7,440 bases of DNA. Origin: Negativicutes bacterium UBA1444. Its GTDB lineage: Bacteria; Bacillota; Negativicutes; UBA1444. This document shows positions 6,462-7,440 of the stretch, piece after piece. Positions within the stretch are counted from its first letter, which is position 1. Each line of letters starts with the position of its first letter. The stretch lies in NCBI GenBank assembly GCA_002329525.1, contig DCTI01000243.1, positions 1 through 7,440 on the forward strand, written 5' to 3'. The notes under the pieces were generated by a model. That model made no database searches. It was not told the DNA's origin and worked only from the letters and a program-made list of their open reading frames with translations. The translations under genes and the position numbers were made by a program.

Positions 6462-7313
6462 TTATCCCTGAAACTGATTCTTGACCCAAAGCCCGCGCCT
6501 TTTCGTTCCATCCGGGGCAGAATACGTTCCATACCCCTCCAATGAACCGTCGACAAACTCACCCACATAACGGCGGCCATCCGGCCAGGTATAAACGCCC
6601 CGGCCGGTTCGCTGGTTTTCAATGAAGTCGCCTTCGTAGCGCTCGCCGTTTGCCCACGTGAACACTCCCCGACCATGCTGCTTGTTGTCGACCCAGTCGC
6701 CATCGTATGTGTTGCCATTCGCCCAGCTATAGGTTCCCCGCCCATTGCGGCGGTCATTGATGAAGCTGCCTTCGTAACGGTCGCCGTCGGCCCAGCTATA
6801 TACCCCTTTGCCGGTTTGGGCGTCGTTAACATACTCGCCTTCATAGCGGTTGCCGTTAACCAGTTTGAGCACACCGCGACCATTGCGTTTGCCACCGATA
6901 TACTGGCCTTCGAAACGGTCTCCGTTGGCCCAGATGAAGGTTCCCCGGCCTTCCCAGCGGCCATCGGCAAAATTTCCTTCATAGCGGCTGCCGTTTTCCC
7001 AGATATATTTTCCCCGACCGGCCGGCACTCCACCCGCCAGGTTCCCTTCAAAACGCGCCTTGACAGCGCCATCCTTCAACCATTGCAAGGTTCCCGTCCC
7101 GGAGGCATAGCCGCCGGAATCCGCATCGCCGGACCAAATTGCCGCATCAAAGGCTTGCGAATGGTTATTTAAAACTTTATAACCTTTGTCAGTCAACAAC
7201 CAGGTTCCGGCGGCCGACGCCGCCCCCGAAGCAAGCAGCAGAAGAGCCAGGAGGCAAAAAACGATCCGGCGAAATCGATTGACAGGTTGTCGGCTAACAC
7301 GTTCTTCAACCAT
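6462..7313 (-). CDS. Secreted MORN-repeat protein
   Basis: This 283-residue protein starts with a signal peptide: basic residues up to Arg16, a hydrophobic run at about 17-28, and an ASGAASA cleavage region near residue 34. A short unique segment (about 35-71) follows, then one degenerate MORN unit (72-98, lengthened by four residues). Eight consecutive units of exactly 23 residues (99-282) run to the C-terminus. The consensus is GRGxYxWxNGxRYEGxFxxxxxx. MORN repeats form elongated beta-hairpin stacks and usually mediate binding to membranes or partner proteins, so an extracytoplasmic scaffold or binding role is likely; no enzyme domain is seen. The ATG at 7313 lacks a clear Shine-Dalgarno but lies 5 nt after the stop of the upstream cupin gene, so translation may be coupled. 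The hairpin at 6404-6442 ends the unit. Confidence 0.88.
   Translation of the reverse strand: MVEERVSRQPVNRFRRIVFCLLALLLLASGAASAAGTWLLTDKGYKVLNNHSQAFDAAIWSGDADSGGYASGTGTLQWLKDGAVKARFEGNLAGGVPAGRGKYIWENGSRYEGNFADGRWEGRGTFIWANGDRFEGQYIGGKRNGRGVLKLVNGNRYEGEYVNDAQTGKGVYSWADGDRYEGSFINDRRNGRGTYSWANGNTYDGDWVDNKQHGRGVFTWANGERYEGDFIENQRTGRGVYTWPDGRRYVGEFVDGSLEGYGTYSAPDGTKRRGLWVKNQFQG
6468..7019 (-). repeat. Eight 69-bp MORN-coding tandem units
   Basis: The DNA encoding residues 99-282 of the MORN protein is eight in-frame 69-bp units with no insertions or deletions between them. The units are diverged from one another at base level, although protein positions G, W, NG, Y and EG stay fixed. The least typical are the third, where the usual W is L, and the last, where YEG is replaced by RRG. 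Such an array can change copy number by recombination. Confidence 0.85.
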
Positions 7314-7318
7314 GACAG

Positions 7319-7440
7319 TTACAGAAAATCAGCCCGCGGTGGGGTAAAGGCATCGATCAGGACTGAATCCTCCTCCAGGGCCACGACTCCATGCAGAACA
7401 TTGCGGGCTGCGTAGTAAGTATCGCCTACATGGGCTGTGC
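7319..7440 (-). CDS. Cupin-domain protein, C-terminal fragment
   Basis: The last 39 codons and TAA stop of a gene that begins beyond the right edge are visible. The encoded end contains GDTYYAARNVLHGV, then an acidic EEDS turn, and finishes LIDAFTPPRADFL. This is typical of small single-domain cupins, whose second motif supplies a metal-binding His (here in VLHGV) and whose tail is commonly of the form DxFxPxRxDF. The usual P-x-G of the second motif is not present. The start, length and function cannot be judged. It ends 5 nt before the MORN gene and is probably in the same transcript. Confidence 0.75.
   Translation of the reverse strand, partial: TAHVGDTYYAARNVLHGVVALEEDSVLIDAFTPPRADFL

Noticed and set aside
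6468..7019. A 69-bp periodic array that could be taken for a CRISPR or satellite repeat
   Set aside because: The period is an exact multiple of three, units are diverged and contiguous without spacers, and they translate to MORN motifs.
6362..7072. A 236-codon minus-strand frame with repetitive Ala/Thr-rich sequence
   Set aside because: It is the frame-shifted shadow of the MORN array and inherits its periodicity; it also runs through the terminator hairpin.

Overview
The window is about 7.4 kb of moderately GC-rich bacterial DNA. It is densely coded, with Shine-Dalgarno (GGAGG-type) starts, rho-independent hairpin terminators and ordinary chromosomal genes. I see no phage, transposon, CRISPR or tRNA sequence. 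A Gram-negative PVC-group bacterium, perhaps Lentisphaerota or a planctomycete relative, fits best. The grounds are the particular type of uronate-isomerase-like protein, an exported (possibly lipoprotein) PepF, and a secreted MORN-repeat protein. This placement rests on remembered family resemblance and is tentative.

Left edge (1-100): reading leftward out of the window, the minus strand carries an A/T-rich UP-like tract, a consensus TTGACA -35 box, an extended -10 box, and then a boxA-like element. This is the usual layout of an rRNA operon leader, so a 16S gene probably begins just outside the window.

92-2793 (minus): two radical SAM genes form an operon. The upstream one is a cobalamin-binding-domain radical SAM protein with a DUF4080-type C-terminus. 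The downstream one is a TIGR01212/YhcC-type radical SAM protein. They overlap by ATGA, and I see no terminator between the second gene and the putative rRNA promoter.

2794-2962: a divergent intergenic region with a minus-strand promoter candidate whose -35 box lies between the arms of a perfect 8-bp inverted repeat, possibly an operator.

2963-4923 (plus): an M3-family oligoendopeptidase F with an N-terminal export signal and lipobox-like cysteine, followed by a strong terminator. Convergent to it, 4956-6203 (minus) encodes a divergent uronate-isomerase-family amidohydrolase. It keeps most of the active-site landmarks but appears to have Met in place of one classical His. Upstream of it (6317-6334) is a pair of identical 8-bp direct repeats spaced one helical turn apart.

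6404-7440 (minus): the 3' end of a cupin gene runs, with a 5-nt gap, into a secreted protein made of eight exact-length 23-residue MORN repeats. A 17-bp-stem hairpin terminator ends this unit. The window is mainly housekeeping and metabolic genes. I do not see a clear new multi-gene system, and the findings below are the points that merit checking.
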